Below, piece by piece: positions 1-6,737 of a stretch of 8,175 nucleotides of DNA. Made by a program: the position numbers and the translations under genes. The notes beneath the pieces were generated by a model, which did no database searches, had not been told where the DNA came from, and worked only from the letters and a program-made list of their open reading frames with translations. This DNA is from Dehalococcoidia bacterium. Its GTDB lineage: Bacteria; Chloroflexota; Dehalococcoidia; JACPQF01. Position 1 is the stretch's first letter. Every line of letters starts with the position of its first letter. The stretch is taken from assembly GCA_030650265.1 (NCBI GenBank), contig JAUSEJ010000205.1, forward strand, positions 1 to 8,175, read 5' to 3'.

Positions 1-1023
1 GTGGTACTCAGGAAACCGATGCAGTAGAGTCTCATAGGCTCTGAAACCTCTCACAATATTCTTGCTAGGCTCCATCCTGTCGACCCGAACGATAGTCTTC
101 TCGCCGCCAACTTGAGCCAGCTCTTTCACATAGTGAGATGCCGCCGACCCACTGATCGTTTGGCGGAGCCCATCGACATCGATAGAAATCGGATAGGCTT
201 TTACCCTTGTAAGATGGCCGTCCCGCCATATCGTCCCCAGACGATAGTCGACCTCCGCGTCTTGTAGATATGTCTCGCAGGTGTGAAGAAAGTTTCGAAC
301 ACAAGCCGTGGTCTGCATTCCTACTATGTCGTTGGCGCAAAGGTTTTCGCAGATGGAACGGGCCATTAATCTCGGCAAAAGCTGCCAGTAGGCTGGAGCA
401 GGCCAGGGAATGTGGGTGAAATGCTGTACTATGGCCCGCGGCAATCGCTCCCTGATCTCCCCGGCAGCCAGATAGAGGTGATAATCATGGAGCATCACAA
501 ACGGCGGCGCTTTGTGCTGCTCAGCCTCGGCGACTACGGCTTCGGCAAAGGCATGATTCACAGCGACATAACCGTGGTGCCAGGCGTCATAAGTTCCGGC
601 ATCAATGTTGGGCGTTGCCGGCGAGTTCCACATGTAGTGCTGCAGGAACCAGAGAAGTGGGTTACAGAAGACGTTGTAATACTTATGGTATACGGCCTTT
701 GGCAGGACCACCAATCGCAGGTCTAGTGTCTGCCCGGGCAGGGGATTACTCAGTCGACCATTCGCCACAGACAGCGCAGCCTTTCGGTCGCCTTCGCCCA
801 TCGCCGCCGCTACCCAAGTAAGAGGAACATACTGATTTATGGCTGAAAGGGCGGTTACTACCCCGCCGCCGCCTCGCTCGGCTATTAGACTACCATCCTC
901 ACCAACACGAAAATCAACTGGACCACGATTACTTGCAAGGATTAGAGGCCGTTCCTCCATCATTTCCTTGCTCAACTCGATTAGTTTCGTCCTGTGCTTT
1001 TCTTGAGGCATATAGAATGACAT
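1..1023 (-). CDS. otsA: Trehalose-6-phosphate synthase (GT20), partial, C-terminus off the left edge
   Basis: The frame is open from an ATG at 1023 to the window edge, giving 341 codons without a stop. The family transfers glucose from a nucleotide sugar to glucose-6-phosphate, making trehalose-6-phosphate in the cytoplasm. Visible GT20 landmarks, in order: SNRGPVDF at residues 31-38 with a glycine-rich stretch at 51-54 (sugar-phosphate/nucleotide loop); NPLLWFLQHY at 121-130, matching the acceptor-site Trp region; HDYHLYL at 179-185, containing the conserved HDYH; HIPWPAP at 204-210; and RMEPSK at 316-321, where Arg and Lys have the same five-residue spacing as the donor-phosphate-binding RLDYSK of E. 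coli OtsA. Roughly the last quarter or more is missing, so a fused OtsB phosphatase domain cannot be excluded. The start lies 5 nt after the treT stop, and its ribosome site (GGGAG, AAAGGA) overlaps the end of treT, which suggests translational coupling. A related GT20 specificity, such as glucosylglycerol-phosphate synthase, is possible. Confidence 0.9.
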   Translation of the reverse strand, partial: MSFYMPQEKHRTKLIELSKEMMEERPLILASNRGPVDFRVGEDGSLIAERGGGGVVTALSAINQYVPLTWVAAAMGEGDRKAALSVANGRLSNPLPGQTLDLRLVVLPKAVYHKYYNVFCNPLLWFLQHYMWNSPATPNIDAGTYDAWHHGYVAVNHAFAEAVVAEAEQHKAPPFVMLHDYHLYLAAGEIRERLPRAIVQHFTHIPWPAPAYWQLLPRLMARSICENLCANDIVGMQTTACVRNFLHTCETYLQDAEVDYRLGTIWRDGHLTRVKAYPISIDVDGLRQTISGSAASHYVKELAQVGGEKTIVRVDRMEPSKNIVRGFRAYETLLHRFPEYH

Positions 1024-1028
1024 GTCCT

Positions 1029-2300
1029 TTATCTCCCTAAGTTGCCCAGCTCGTTAAAGAGCATGAGGTAGCGGCGCAGGTAAGTTGTAATCAGGAAATT
1101 CTGCCTGACATGTTCCCTGCCAGCCTGGCCCATGCTCGCCGACTCATCAGGATGATTCAACAGATCCAAACACCGGCTAGCACAGCCCGGAACATCGCCC
1201 ACGAGGAACCCGGTCCGACCATCGATCACCTGGAGGGGAAGGCCGCCCACGTTGCCTGCCACCACGGGGCGACCTTTCCATAACGCTTCCGATACCGTCA
1301 AGCCAAAGCCCTCTCTGAGCGATTTCTGTAATACTACATCTGAAGCCCGCTGAAAAGCGTTTACCTCGGCATTGCCCACTCCGTTCAGGTTCGTCAAAAT
1401 GTGGATATCATTGTCCTCGCAAGCCCGTCGAAGCGTTCGCTCATAGTAGGACCAACCTTCAGGGTCATCCGTCGCCATCGAACCAATCAATACAAGCTGA
1501 ACAGTTGGGATATCTTTCCTCACTATCCTGTAGGCGTCGATGACTCCCAGAGGGTCTTTCCATGGATCAAATCGGGACACCTGCAGCATGATGGGGCGCG
1601 TTGAATCCACGCCATAGCGGTGAATAACCTCGTCCACCGCCTCCCTTGACATCTCCACGTTCTTCGTACTAAGCGGATCGATAGCGGGCGGCGCTATGGC
1701 AACCATTGGCATCTTCAGGTCCGGCTTTACGTAGCCTTGCAAGGTAAAGATAGCGGCATCATGAAGCTCCACATAGGGCCGCAGGAAGTTCCACATGTCG
1801 AACTGGGCACCGGTCAGATCGATATGACAGCGCCAGATCCAGTTGCCAGCCGGTCGCCTTCCTAATTTCTGCGTGAGAAGGGAGAGAATACCTGCAGGCT
1901 GAGGATCATGGATCACGACGAAATCATATTCGACGTCAAACAGATCGGCATTGATGGCACTATGTCTCAGCCAGATGTCCCGCAGCTCCCTGGTCCAAGG
2001 CACGTGCATTCCCTGAAGGCTGTTATGGATGGACTTCGTGACTTTGTAGAACTCGTCGCTACCACGAATAACTTGCCAGTCAGCCTCCACGCCAATATCC
2101 TGCATGAGGGGAACCAGGGATCCGAGAAGTTCGGCGACGCCGCCGCCAAAAGCCGTGGCATTGATATTCAAGACACGCGCTCCTTTGAGAGAACGGGCGA
2201 AATCTACTATCTCATCGACACGCTGGTCACCTACAATCGGCCGGTAGTCGTCGATATGCTTTGGAGAAGTGGGGACAGAGCCGAACAAGTAGCCTCCCAT
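1029..2300 (-). CDS. treT: Trehalose synthase TreT-type glycosyltransferase (GT4)
   Basis: This 423-aa protein is a GT-B-fold family 4 glycosyltransferase. TreT enzymes join glucose from ADP- or UDP-glucose to free glucose, giving trehalose in one reversible step. The N-terminal part carries DYRPIVGD at 18-25 and the glycine-rich NATAFGGGVAELL at 47-59, typical of TreT and the related GT4 trehalose phosphorylases. HDPQPAG is at 131-137. The C-terminal nucleotide-sugar domain has RFDPWK at 243-248 and the GT4 E-x7-E motif EGFGLTVSE at 330-338, followed by GNVGGLPLQV. The length is normal for the family. The ATG at 2300 has no clear upstream Shine-Dalgarno. However, GGGAGG at 2297-2292 sits 4 nt before an in-frame TTG at 2288-2286, so translation may begin at codon 5. 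The gene is first in an operon with otsA, with a promoter just upstream. Trehalose phosphorylase activity is the main alternative. Confidence 0.85.
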   Translation of the reverse strand: MGGYLFGSVPTSPKHIDDYRPIVGDQRVDEIVDFARSLKGARVLNINATAFGGGVAELLGSLVPLMQDIGVEADWQVIRGSDEFYKVTKSIHNSLQGMHVPWTRELRDIWLRHSAINADLFDVEYDFVVIHDPQPAGILSLLTQKLGRRPAGNWIWRCHIDLTGAQFDMWNFLRPYVELHDAAIFTLQGYVKPDLKMPMVAIAPPAIDPLSTKNVEMSREAVDEVIHRYGVDSTRPIMLQVSRFDPWKDPLGVIDAYRIVRKDIPTVQLVLIGSMATDDPEGWSYYERTLRRACEDNDIHILTNLNGVGNAEVNAFQRASDVVLQKSLREGFGLTVSEALWKGRPVVAGNVGGLPLQVIDGRTGFLVGDVPGCASRCLDLLNHPDESASMGQAGREHVRQNFLITTYLRRYLMLFNELGNLGR

Positions 2301-2333
2301 ATGTCGTGCGAAGATATCCGGTGCTCTTCCCAG

Positions 2334-2363
2334 AACTTAGCATACGACTACGCTGCTTGTCAA
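2334..2363 (-). promoter_or_regulatory. Sigma-70-type promoter of the treT-otsA operon
   Basis: On the minus strand a perfect -35 box TTGACA (2363-2358) is followed by an 18-nt spacer and the -10 box TAAGTT (2339-2334). The -10 box keeps the most conserved T1, A2 and T6, and TGC immediately precedes it, giving an extended -10. Transcription would start near 2327, leaving a leader of about 27 nt before the treT ATG. The rest of the 213-bp gap between treT and the next gene shows no clear terminator hairpin or other feature. Confidence 0.6.
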
Positions 2364-2513
2364 TTCACCTTCCCTGGCAGGCCACGCTCGTAGGTTCTAC
2401 CCGAAAGCCACTGACCGAGGTGCGTCTAGCTCGATTTGCGGTGTTGCAGAGCGACCACACCACAAATAGCAAGATGATGTCTTCTGACAGCGATGAACGC
2501 GTAGGGCAAACGG

Positions 2514-3299
2514 CTAACGCCCCGACCTTCGAGGATCACGATCGGAGGGACGGTGGATGCCGATAGAGGAGAATGGCTTACGAGGATAAGGCGAATACCG
2601 GCTTGGAAGTGGCTGCTGACCAGGCGTAATGGAGCCTTGCATGGCCTTGGCAAACGTTGCGACGCAGCGGTCCGCGTCCGAAACCACTTGTGAGCCAGAG
2701 AAGAAGAGACTCTGCCAGCCACGTTGCTCGAGTTGCTCCTGACGCTCCCGGCGCTCGTTTGACCCGGAAGGCCCTGCTCGCCAGTCCCAGCCCATAACCT
2801 CGGCTCCCGTCCGCCTCTCGGGTATCGCAAAGTCGAGGCGAAAGGTCAGCATGGGATACTGACAGCTCAAATCAATCCCCTTCTTTCTTGCCCTGGCGAA
2901 GAACAGTCTTTGCACGACCGATTCGCATTTGGCCGCTTCTTCCCGCGCCTCCTCCGGCAGACCCTCAAGCACATCTGGCGGCGTGATTTGATCCCCTTCG
3001 GCCTCCAGAGAATCCGCTGGCGCCGCGCCACCCGGCCAGAGAACGAAGGCGGTCACAACCTTGTCGGTGAGCATAGCGCCCAATGAGTTGTTCAGACGCG
3101 ATCGGATCACTTCCCTGTCAAGATACTTCTGGTCGGTTGGCCACCAGCAGCCGAGAACGATTAGCAACCGACCATCACGATATCGCTGGGCGGCAATTGG
3201 CCGACATGACCGCATGAGAGCGTTGCCCATCTCCGGCTCGGCCTGGGCCAATCGGCGAGATAGCATGTCCCACGACCAGACTATGCGCTGCAGTTCCAT
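2514..3299 (-). CDS. Putative PD-(D/E)XK (DUF559/Vsr-like) nuclease-domain protein
   Basis: This is a 261-aa protein I do not recognise as a named family. The frame is open further upstream to 3488, but the ATG at 3299 is preferred. It is preceded by GGAG and GAGG ribosome sites and lies 7 nt after the stop of the upstream gene, whereas the longer form would overlap that gene's Cys-rich tail by 180 nt. Residues 1-90 form a compact alpha/beta-looking region (GRLLIVLGCWWPTDQKYL, RSRLNNSLGAML) reminiscent of DUF721/DciA or KH-like domains; this is a weak resemblance. Residues 120-215 follow the DUF559/Vsr-type layout: Glu126 in a helix, RLDFAIP (Asp156), GAEVMGWDW (Glu167), an Arg/Glu-rich helix, then RGWQSLFFSG. 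The usual E-x-D/K after the second acidic position is altered to EVM, so activity is uncertain. The last 40 residues are Pro/Arg/Ser-rich and probably disordered. It is the last gene of the operon with the SNF2 ATPase. Confidence 0.6.
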   Translation of the reverse strand: MELQRIVWSWDMLSRRLAQAEPEMGNALMRSCRPIAAQRYRDGRLLIVLGCWWPTDQKYLDREVIRSRLNNSLGAMLTDKVVTAFVLWPGGAAPADSLEAEGDQITPPDVLEGLPEEAREEAAKCESVVQRLFFARARKKGIDLSCQYPMLTFRLDFAIPERRTGAEVMGWDWRAGPSGSNERRERQEQLEQRGWQSLFFSGSQVVSDADRCVATFAKAMQGSITPGQQPLPSRYSPYPRKPFSSIGIHRPSDRDPRRSGR

Positions 3300-3306
3300 T
3301 AGCACC

Positions 3307-4584
3307 TCACTCCGAACCGTGGCATTTGCCCTTGTCATCCGGGCAGGTGATCCGACCACAAACCGGGCACCGCACTTCGCTGTGCGAACACACCGGCTTG
3401 CCGCAGACCGAGCACGTGACCATGCCGCAGGTGACGCAATACTCTCGTTTGCAGGCGCCGCAGGCGGTGATGCATTCCGGACAGACAACGTGTCCGTTGG
3501 CGCAGAGGTGGATAACCTCGGTCGCCTCAGAGCACACCTGACACACCGGCAGCTCCATTTCGCCTGTCAACGGATCGAACACCATGTATAGGTCCGTGGC
3601 AGCATAGCGGTTCTCCACTCGGACCTTGGATCGCACCTTGGGCTGAGTGATGATGGCCGCGTTGAGGAGCGAGAACACGACGCGGAGCTTGTGCTTAGCG
3701 GCGATGTCTGCTATCTTGCTCCGCCGCTCGAGGTCACTGGCCTCGATCTTCCCCTCGATGGCCTGACGTCGCTCGTCGGAATCAGCCCGACCCGCTCGCC
3801 GCTTCAGCTCCTCTATCGTGTCGTCGTAGAAGGTGTTGATGCGCAGGTTCTCCAGCTCCAGATGCCTGTTCGTTCGCCGGCGATAGGCGACGATGGTATC
3901 GGCGATCTGCCGCTCTAGCACGACTGCCGCCCGCCGGTAGACCGTGTCCAGCCTCGCTAAACCCGGTAGCGCATCGAAATCGGCGACCACGAACTCCCTG
4001 CGCGGGCTTATCTGTATCTTGTTCCACGCTTGCTGCAGCCTATTGCCCGGATGGAGCGACGAGCTGTCCACGATGACCGTCCTCAGCTCCTCGCGCTTTT
4101 CGTCCGAGATGTACGAGACGACAAAATCGAAGAGCACATAATGGCAGGCAAAGGGAAAATCGATGCCCTCAGGGACGAATCTCCCGTTGACTACCCTCGC
4201 CTTCCATTTGCCGAAGTCGACCGCCACCCGACTCGACCACTTCAGCCCGTTGACATAGTAGCGGGTGGCGAGGCCCACGCCCTCGGCAAGCTGGATGAGC
4301 TGGTCGGTGAGAGGACTGCCGAGGGCGAGAAATTGGGCATCTGGATGATTGGCAGCGGTGCCCTGGTCAAAAGCGAGGCGTAGAAAGTCCCCATCGCTTT
4401 GTCCGAGCATCATCGGCCGGCCATTGGCGGGAGGAAGGACGACGTCGACGACGCCGCTCTCCTCCACTTCGACCAAGGCGCCGATGGCGCGAAGCAGATC
4501 GAGCGTGAATTGCCTGAGATCCTCGCCCTTCGGTGTCTCTTTCCCCAGCTTTTGCTGTTGCGCTGCCTTGGCTCTGATTTCCAT
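3307..4584 (-). CDS. Coiled-coil protein with Cys-rich zinc-binding tail, partner of the SNF2 ATPase
   Basis: This 425-aa protein has no family name that I can assign. The N-terminal region (about 20-190) is an alpha/beta domain beginning GEDLRQFTLDLLRAIGALVEV, similar in style to the regions that follow the ATPase core in RapA/HepA-like SNF2 proteins. Residues about 210-305 are rich in Arg, Glu, Lys and Ala and should form a long helical coiled coil (VYRRAAVVLERQIADTIVAY, then IEELKRRAGRADSDERRQAI). Residues 348-421 hold 16 cysteines: CQVC, then C361 with GH and CPEC as in RING or zinc-ribbon fingers, then CGAC, CVTC, CSVC, CPVC and single Cys residues, enough for about four zinc sites. No signal peptide or membrane segment is visible. 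The start lies 9 nt after the ATPase stop and the next gene follows after 7 nt. I infer that it docks on, or is the detached C-terminal half of, the ATPase and contacts nucleic acid or protein through the zinc tail. Confidence 0.75.
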   Translation of the reverse strand: MEIRAKAAQQQKLGKETPKGEDLRQFTLDLLRAIGALVEVEESGVVDVVLPPANGRPMMLGQSDGDFLRLAFDQGTAANHPDAQFLALGSPLTDQLIQLAEGVGLATRYYVNGLKWSSRVAVDFGKWKARVVNGRFVPEGIDFPFACHYVLFDFVVSYISDEKREELRTVIVDSSSLHPGNRLQQAWNKIQISPRREFVVADFDALPGLARLDTVYRRAAVVLERQIADTIVAYRRRTNRHLELENLRINTFYDDTIEELKRRAGRADSDERRQAIEGKIEASDLERRSKIADIAAKHKLRVVFSLLNAAIITQPKVRSKVRVENRYAATDLYMVFDPLTGEMELPVCQVCSEATEVIHLCANGHVVCPECITACGACKREYCVTCGMVTCSVCGKPVCSHSEVRCPVCGRITCPDDKGKCHGSE

Positions 4585-4593
4585 TGGCCTACA

Positions 4594-6393
4594 CTACTCC
4601 GCTCTGTAGTCCTGCCCGAACACCACTTCATCATACTCCTTGGTCTTCAGGTACTCTTCTTTGGCCCGCACGAGCTCGTCACCCAGAACTTCGACCCTCT
4701 GCTGTACCTCTTCACGCGAGCCCGACCTGACCCAGATGTCGGTAATTATCTCCTCAAAGTCTCGCTCATCCGCCAGGTTGCCCAGAATCATGTCCATCTC
4801 GCCAATGACCAGCTCGAACATATTGATCTTGTTGTCCAGCAGCCAAAGGATATAGTTCTCGATCGTACCTTCGGCCGATAGGTTGTAGATGTAGACCTCC
4901 CGTGTCTGGCCAATGCGGTGAATGCGCCCGATTCGCTGCTCGATGCGCATGGGGTTCCACGGCAGATCGTAGTTGATCATCGTATTGCAGAACTGGAGGT
5001 TTCGCCCCTCACCGGCGGCCTCCGTACACAAGAGTACCGGTTTGCCGCGCTCGAAATCGTCGATAGCCGCGTCTTTCTGCGCCGCCGTCAGGCCGCCATG
5101 ATACACAGCAACCGAGAACCCCGTTTGCTCGAGGAAGCGAGCGAGATAATCGAGCGTGGCCAGATACTTGGTGAAGACCAGAGCCTTGTCGCGGGTCGCC
5201 CTTAGGAGCTTAACCAGGGCGGCGGCCTTAGCGCTTTCCCTCACCCCTTTCGCGAGGTCGACAAGACGGCGTAGCTCCTCCCGCTGAGCCTCGCTGTTGC
5301 GTGGATTCGTCGCCATCCGCTCCAGCGTGGGAAGGACGGCGAAGCCCGAGCTTCCGGCCTCCATCTGCAAGGTTTCCAGCGTGAGGCGATTGACACCCCT
5401 CTCGCCGTGCCCGACCCTCGGGTGCTCGGTGCGCACGAACGCCGTGATGCTATCGTAAAGTTGCCGCTCGGCCGGCGACAAGGTCAGCTTTACGGTGGTC
5501 GCGTGGCGCTTGGGCAGCTTCAGATCGACCTGGCTGCGCGTGTTTCGCACCATCACGTCGAACAGAAGCTCTTGCAGGCGTCCCCTGTTTTTGGGCAAAC
5601 GGGCGTCGCCACGGGTGACAAACTCCTTCTTGAAGCCACTCATGGTCTTCAACTGCCCCGGCTTCAAGATGGTAATCAGGTTGAATAGCTCCTCCAGGCT
5701 GTTCTGGACGGGAGTAGCCGTTAGGAGCAGGATATACTTCTTGTCCAAAGAGTTGACGAATTGCCAACTGACCGTCGAGCGGCTTTTTAAATGGTGCGCC
5801 TCGTCCGCGATGACCATGTCGTAGCGCTGAGCCAGGATCGCCCTGGCGTTCTCGCCCTTTCGCGCCGTGTGGAGCGAGGCGATAACCTGGTCGAACTCGC
5901 CCCAGGCTGCCACGCCTTTCTCGCGAAACTGGGGGTCGTCGTGGGTGACGAAAGAGAGACCGAACTTCTCCATCATCTCCTCGCGCCACTGGGAGACGAG
6001 GGCCGGAGGCGTGAGGATGAGAACCTTGCGGACGAGGCCGCGCAGAAGGTATTCGTCGAGCACGATGCCGGCCTCGATCGTCTTGCCAAGGCCTACCTCG
6101 TCGCATAGCAGTGCTCGGCCGCGGAAGCGGCGCAGCACCGTCTGGGCCGTCTCGAGCTGATAGGGAAACGGCGTAAAAGAGATCGTGGCCAGAGACAGGA
6201 GCTTATCGAATCCCTTGACGAGAGATAGATTGGCGGCTCGCTGGCAAAGAAGAAAAAGGCCCTGGTCCTCGAAGGCCCTATTAGCAAGGCGCTCTACGAC
6301 CCTCGCGTTAGAGTCAGCCAGAGTCAGCTCATAATCCCTCGTCTGAGTTGTCGGTGTTCTCGCCACTTTCCTCCACTTCACCCATTCTGCCAT
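4594..6393 (-). CDS. SNF2-family ATPase/helicase, RapA/HepA-like
   Basis: With the start chosen here the protein has 599 aa and is a DNA- or RNA-stimulated superfamily 2 translocase. Motifs in this numbering: the Q-like FPYQLETAQ near 76-84; Walker A DEVGLGKT at 98-105; DEAH at 197-200; TATP at 225-228; the second RecA domain with ALVFTKYLATLDYLARFL near 404-421; AAGEGRNLQF at 459-468; and QRIGRIHRIGQ at 486-496 with the arginine finger. DEVGLGKTIEAG and the EGRNLQF type of motif V point to the RapA/HepA subgroup rather than Swi2/Rad54. A charged C-terminal helix ends the protein. The frame stays open to an ATG at 6663, but those 90 extra residues would run through a promoter and an inverted-repeat segment and resemble no domain. 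The ATG at 6393 lies 21 nt after a perfect -10 box, although its ribosome site (AGGGGA) is distant. A GTG at 6366 with GGAGG close upstream is an alternative. It heads a three-gene operon with the Cys-rich and nuclease-like genes. Confidence 0.88.
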   Translation of the reverse strand: MAEWVKWRKVARTPTTQTRDYELTLADSNARVVERLANRAFEDQGLFLLCQRAANLSLVKGFDKLLSLATISFTPFPYQLETAQTVLRRFRGRALLCDEVGLGKTIEAGIVLDEYLLRGLVRKVLILTPPALVSQWREEMMEKFGLSFVTHDDPQFREKGVAAWGEFDQVIASLHTARKGENARAILAQRYDMVIADEAHHLKSRSTVSWQFVNSLDKKYILLLTATPVQNSLEELFNLITILKPGQLKTMSGFKKEFVTRGDARLPKNRGRLQELLFDVMVRNTRSQVDLKLPKRHATTVKLTLSPAERQLYDSITAFVRTEHPRVGHGERGVNRLTLETLQMEAGSSGFAVLPTLERMATNPRNSEAQREELRRLVDLAKGVRESAKAAALVKLLRATRDKALVFTKYLATLDYLARFLEQTGFSVAVYHGGLTAAQKDAAIDDFERGKPVLLCTEAAGEGRNLQFCNTMINYDLPWNPMRIEQRIGRIHRIGQTREVYIYNLSAEGTIENYILWLLDNKINMFELVIGEMDMILGNLADERDFEEIITDIWVRSGSREEVQQRVEVLGDELVRAKEEYLKTKEYDEVVFGQDYRAE

Positions 6394-6414
6394 CAATGCA
6401 ACGGCGTCCCCTAT

Positions 6415-6444
6415 ATTATACTCCACGTCCGCCTGCGATGTCAG
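6415..6444 (-). promoter_or_regulatory. Sigma-70-type promoter of the SNF2 operon
   Basis: On the minus strand CTGACA (6444-6439, five of six matches to the -35 consensus) is separated by 18 nt from a perfect TATAAT (6420-6415). Transcription would start near 6408, giving a leader of about 15 nt before the ATG at 6393. If this promoter is real, the longer reading frame beginning at 6663 cannot be the expressed form from this transcript. Confidence 0.65.
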
Positions 6445-6498
6445 TATCGAGTCGGCGAAATGGTATCGAACGAGAGGGATAAGCGTCGACGATTGGGA

Positions 6499-6667
6499 CA
6501 CGGCGTCAGCAGATAAGCGGATGTCTGACCACAGCCGCGGACCAAAATGAGATCCTTGTGAGAGGGAGGTCGGAGGACAGGATATCAGGGATGATTGCCA
6601 TGGCGCCGACGGCAGGCCCAGGCATCCGTTTATCCGACCCACCATCCGCTTATCCGCTGACACCGTG
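6499..6667. repeat. 169-bp segment with 25-bp imperfect terminal inverted repeats and GGATAARCG boxes
   Basis: Bases 6499-6523 and the reverse complement of 6643-6667 agree at 23 of 25 positions; the shared core is GATAAGCGGATG. A further copy, CATCCGTTTATCCG at 6623-6636, lies one repeat (20 bp) inside the right arm in the same orientation, with one mismatch. A shorter match, GGATAAGCG, lies outside the segment at 6478-6486, nearer the SNF2 promoter. The interior of about 119 bp has no reading frame of note, and I see no target-site duplication at the edges. It may be a MITE-like remnant of a transposon, whose ends often carry such subterminal repeats, or an operator array for a regulator of the SNF2 operon. 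Confidence 0.6.
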
Positions 6668-6687
6668 CCTCTCGTTCAGCTTCGAAG

Positions 6688-6716
6688 TTGCGAGACTACA
6701 GCCAATATGGTAAACT
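6688..6716 (+). promoter_or_regulatory. Probable promoter of tRNA-Arg
   Basis: TTGCGA (6688-6693, four of six matches to the -35 consensus) is followed by a 17-nt spacer and TAAACT (6711-6716), which keeps T1, A2, A4 and T6 of the -10 consensus. TGG stands directly before it as an extended -10. The predicted start near 6723 is about 15 nt before the mature tRNA end, a normal length for a short 5' leader. Confidence 0.5.
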
Positions 6717-6737
6717 TACCACTGCAAAGTAGACTCT

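Larger units (their letters stand above)
6394..6737. other. Intergenic region between the SNF2 operon and tRNA-Arg
   Basis: These 344 bases hold no convincing gene. The open frame that crosses part of them on the minus strand (6394-6663) has no recognisable domain and overlaps a promoter and an inverted repeat. From left to right the region contains the SNF2 operon promoter, a GGATAAGCG box at 6478-6486, the 169-bp segment with inverted-repeat ends, and the probable tRNA promoter. The two flanking genes are divergent, so it serves as a two-way regulatory region. Confidence 0.6.

Noticed and set aside
412..726. 104-codon plus-strand frame
   Set aside because: It lies antisense within otsA, whose frame has clear GT20 motifs, and has no domain or ribosome site.
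1908..2393. 161-codon plus-strand frame over the treT start
   Set aside because: It is antisense to treT, lacks recognisable motifs and crosses the treT promoter.
3300..3488. N-terminal extension of the nuclease-like gene to the ATG at 3488
   Set aside because: It overlaps the Cys-rich coding tail in another frame and is Ala/Ser/Arg-rich like an out-of-frame translation; the ATG at 3299 has a good ribosome site and operon spacing.
3061..3591. 176-codon plus-strand frame
   Set aside because: It is antisense to the two operon genes and has no ribosome site or recognisable domain.
5450..6106. 218-codon minus-strand frame inside the SNF2 gene
   Set aside because: It is a shifted frame of the ATPase gene; its Arg/Pro/Gly-rich translation has no motifs, while the other frame carries all helicase motifs.
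2514..6393. DISARM-type system
   Set aside because: Although DISARM class 1 has an SNF2 helicase, no methylase, DUF1998 (DrmB), DrmA helicase or PLD protein is present, and the accessory proteins do not match.
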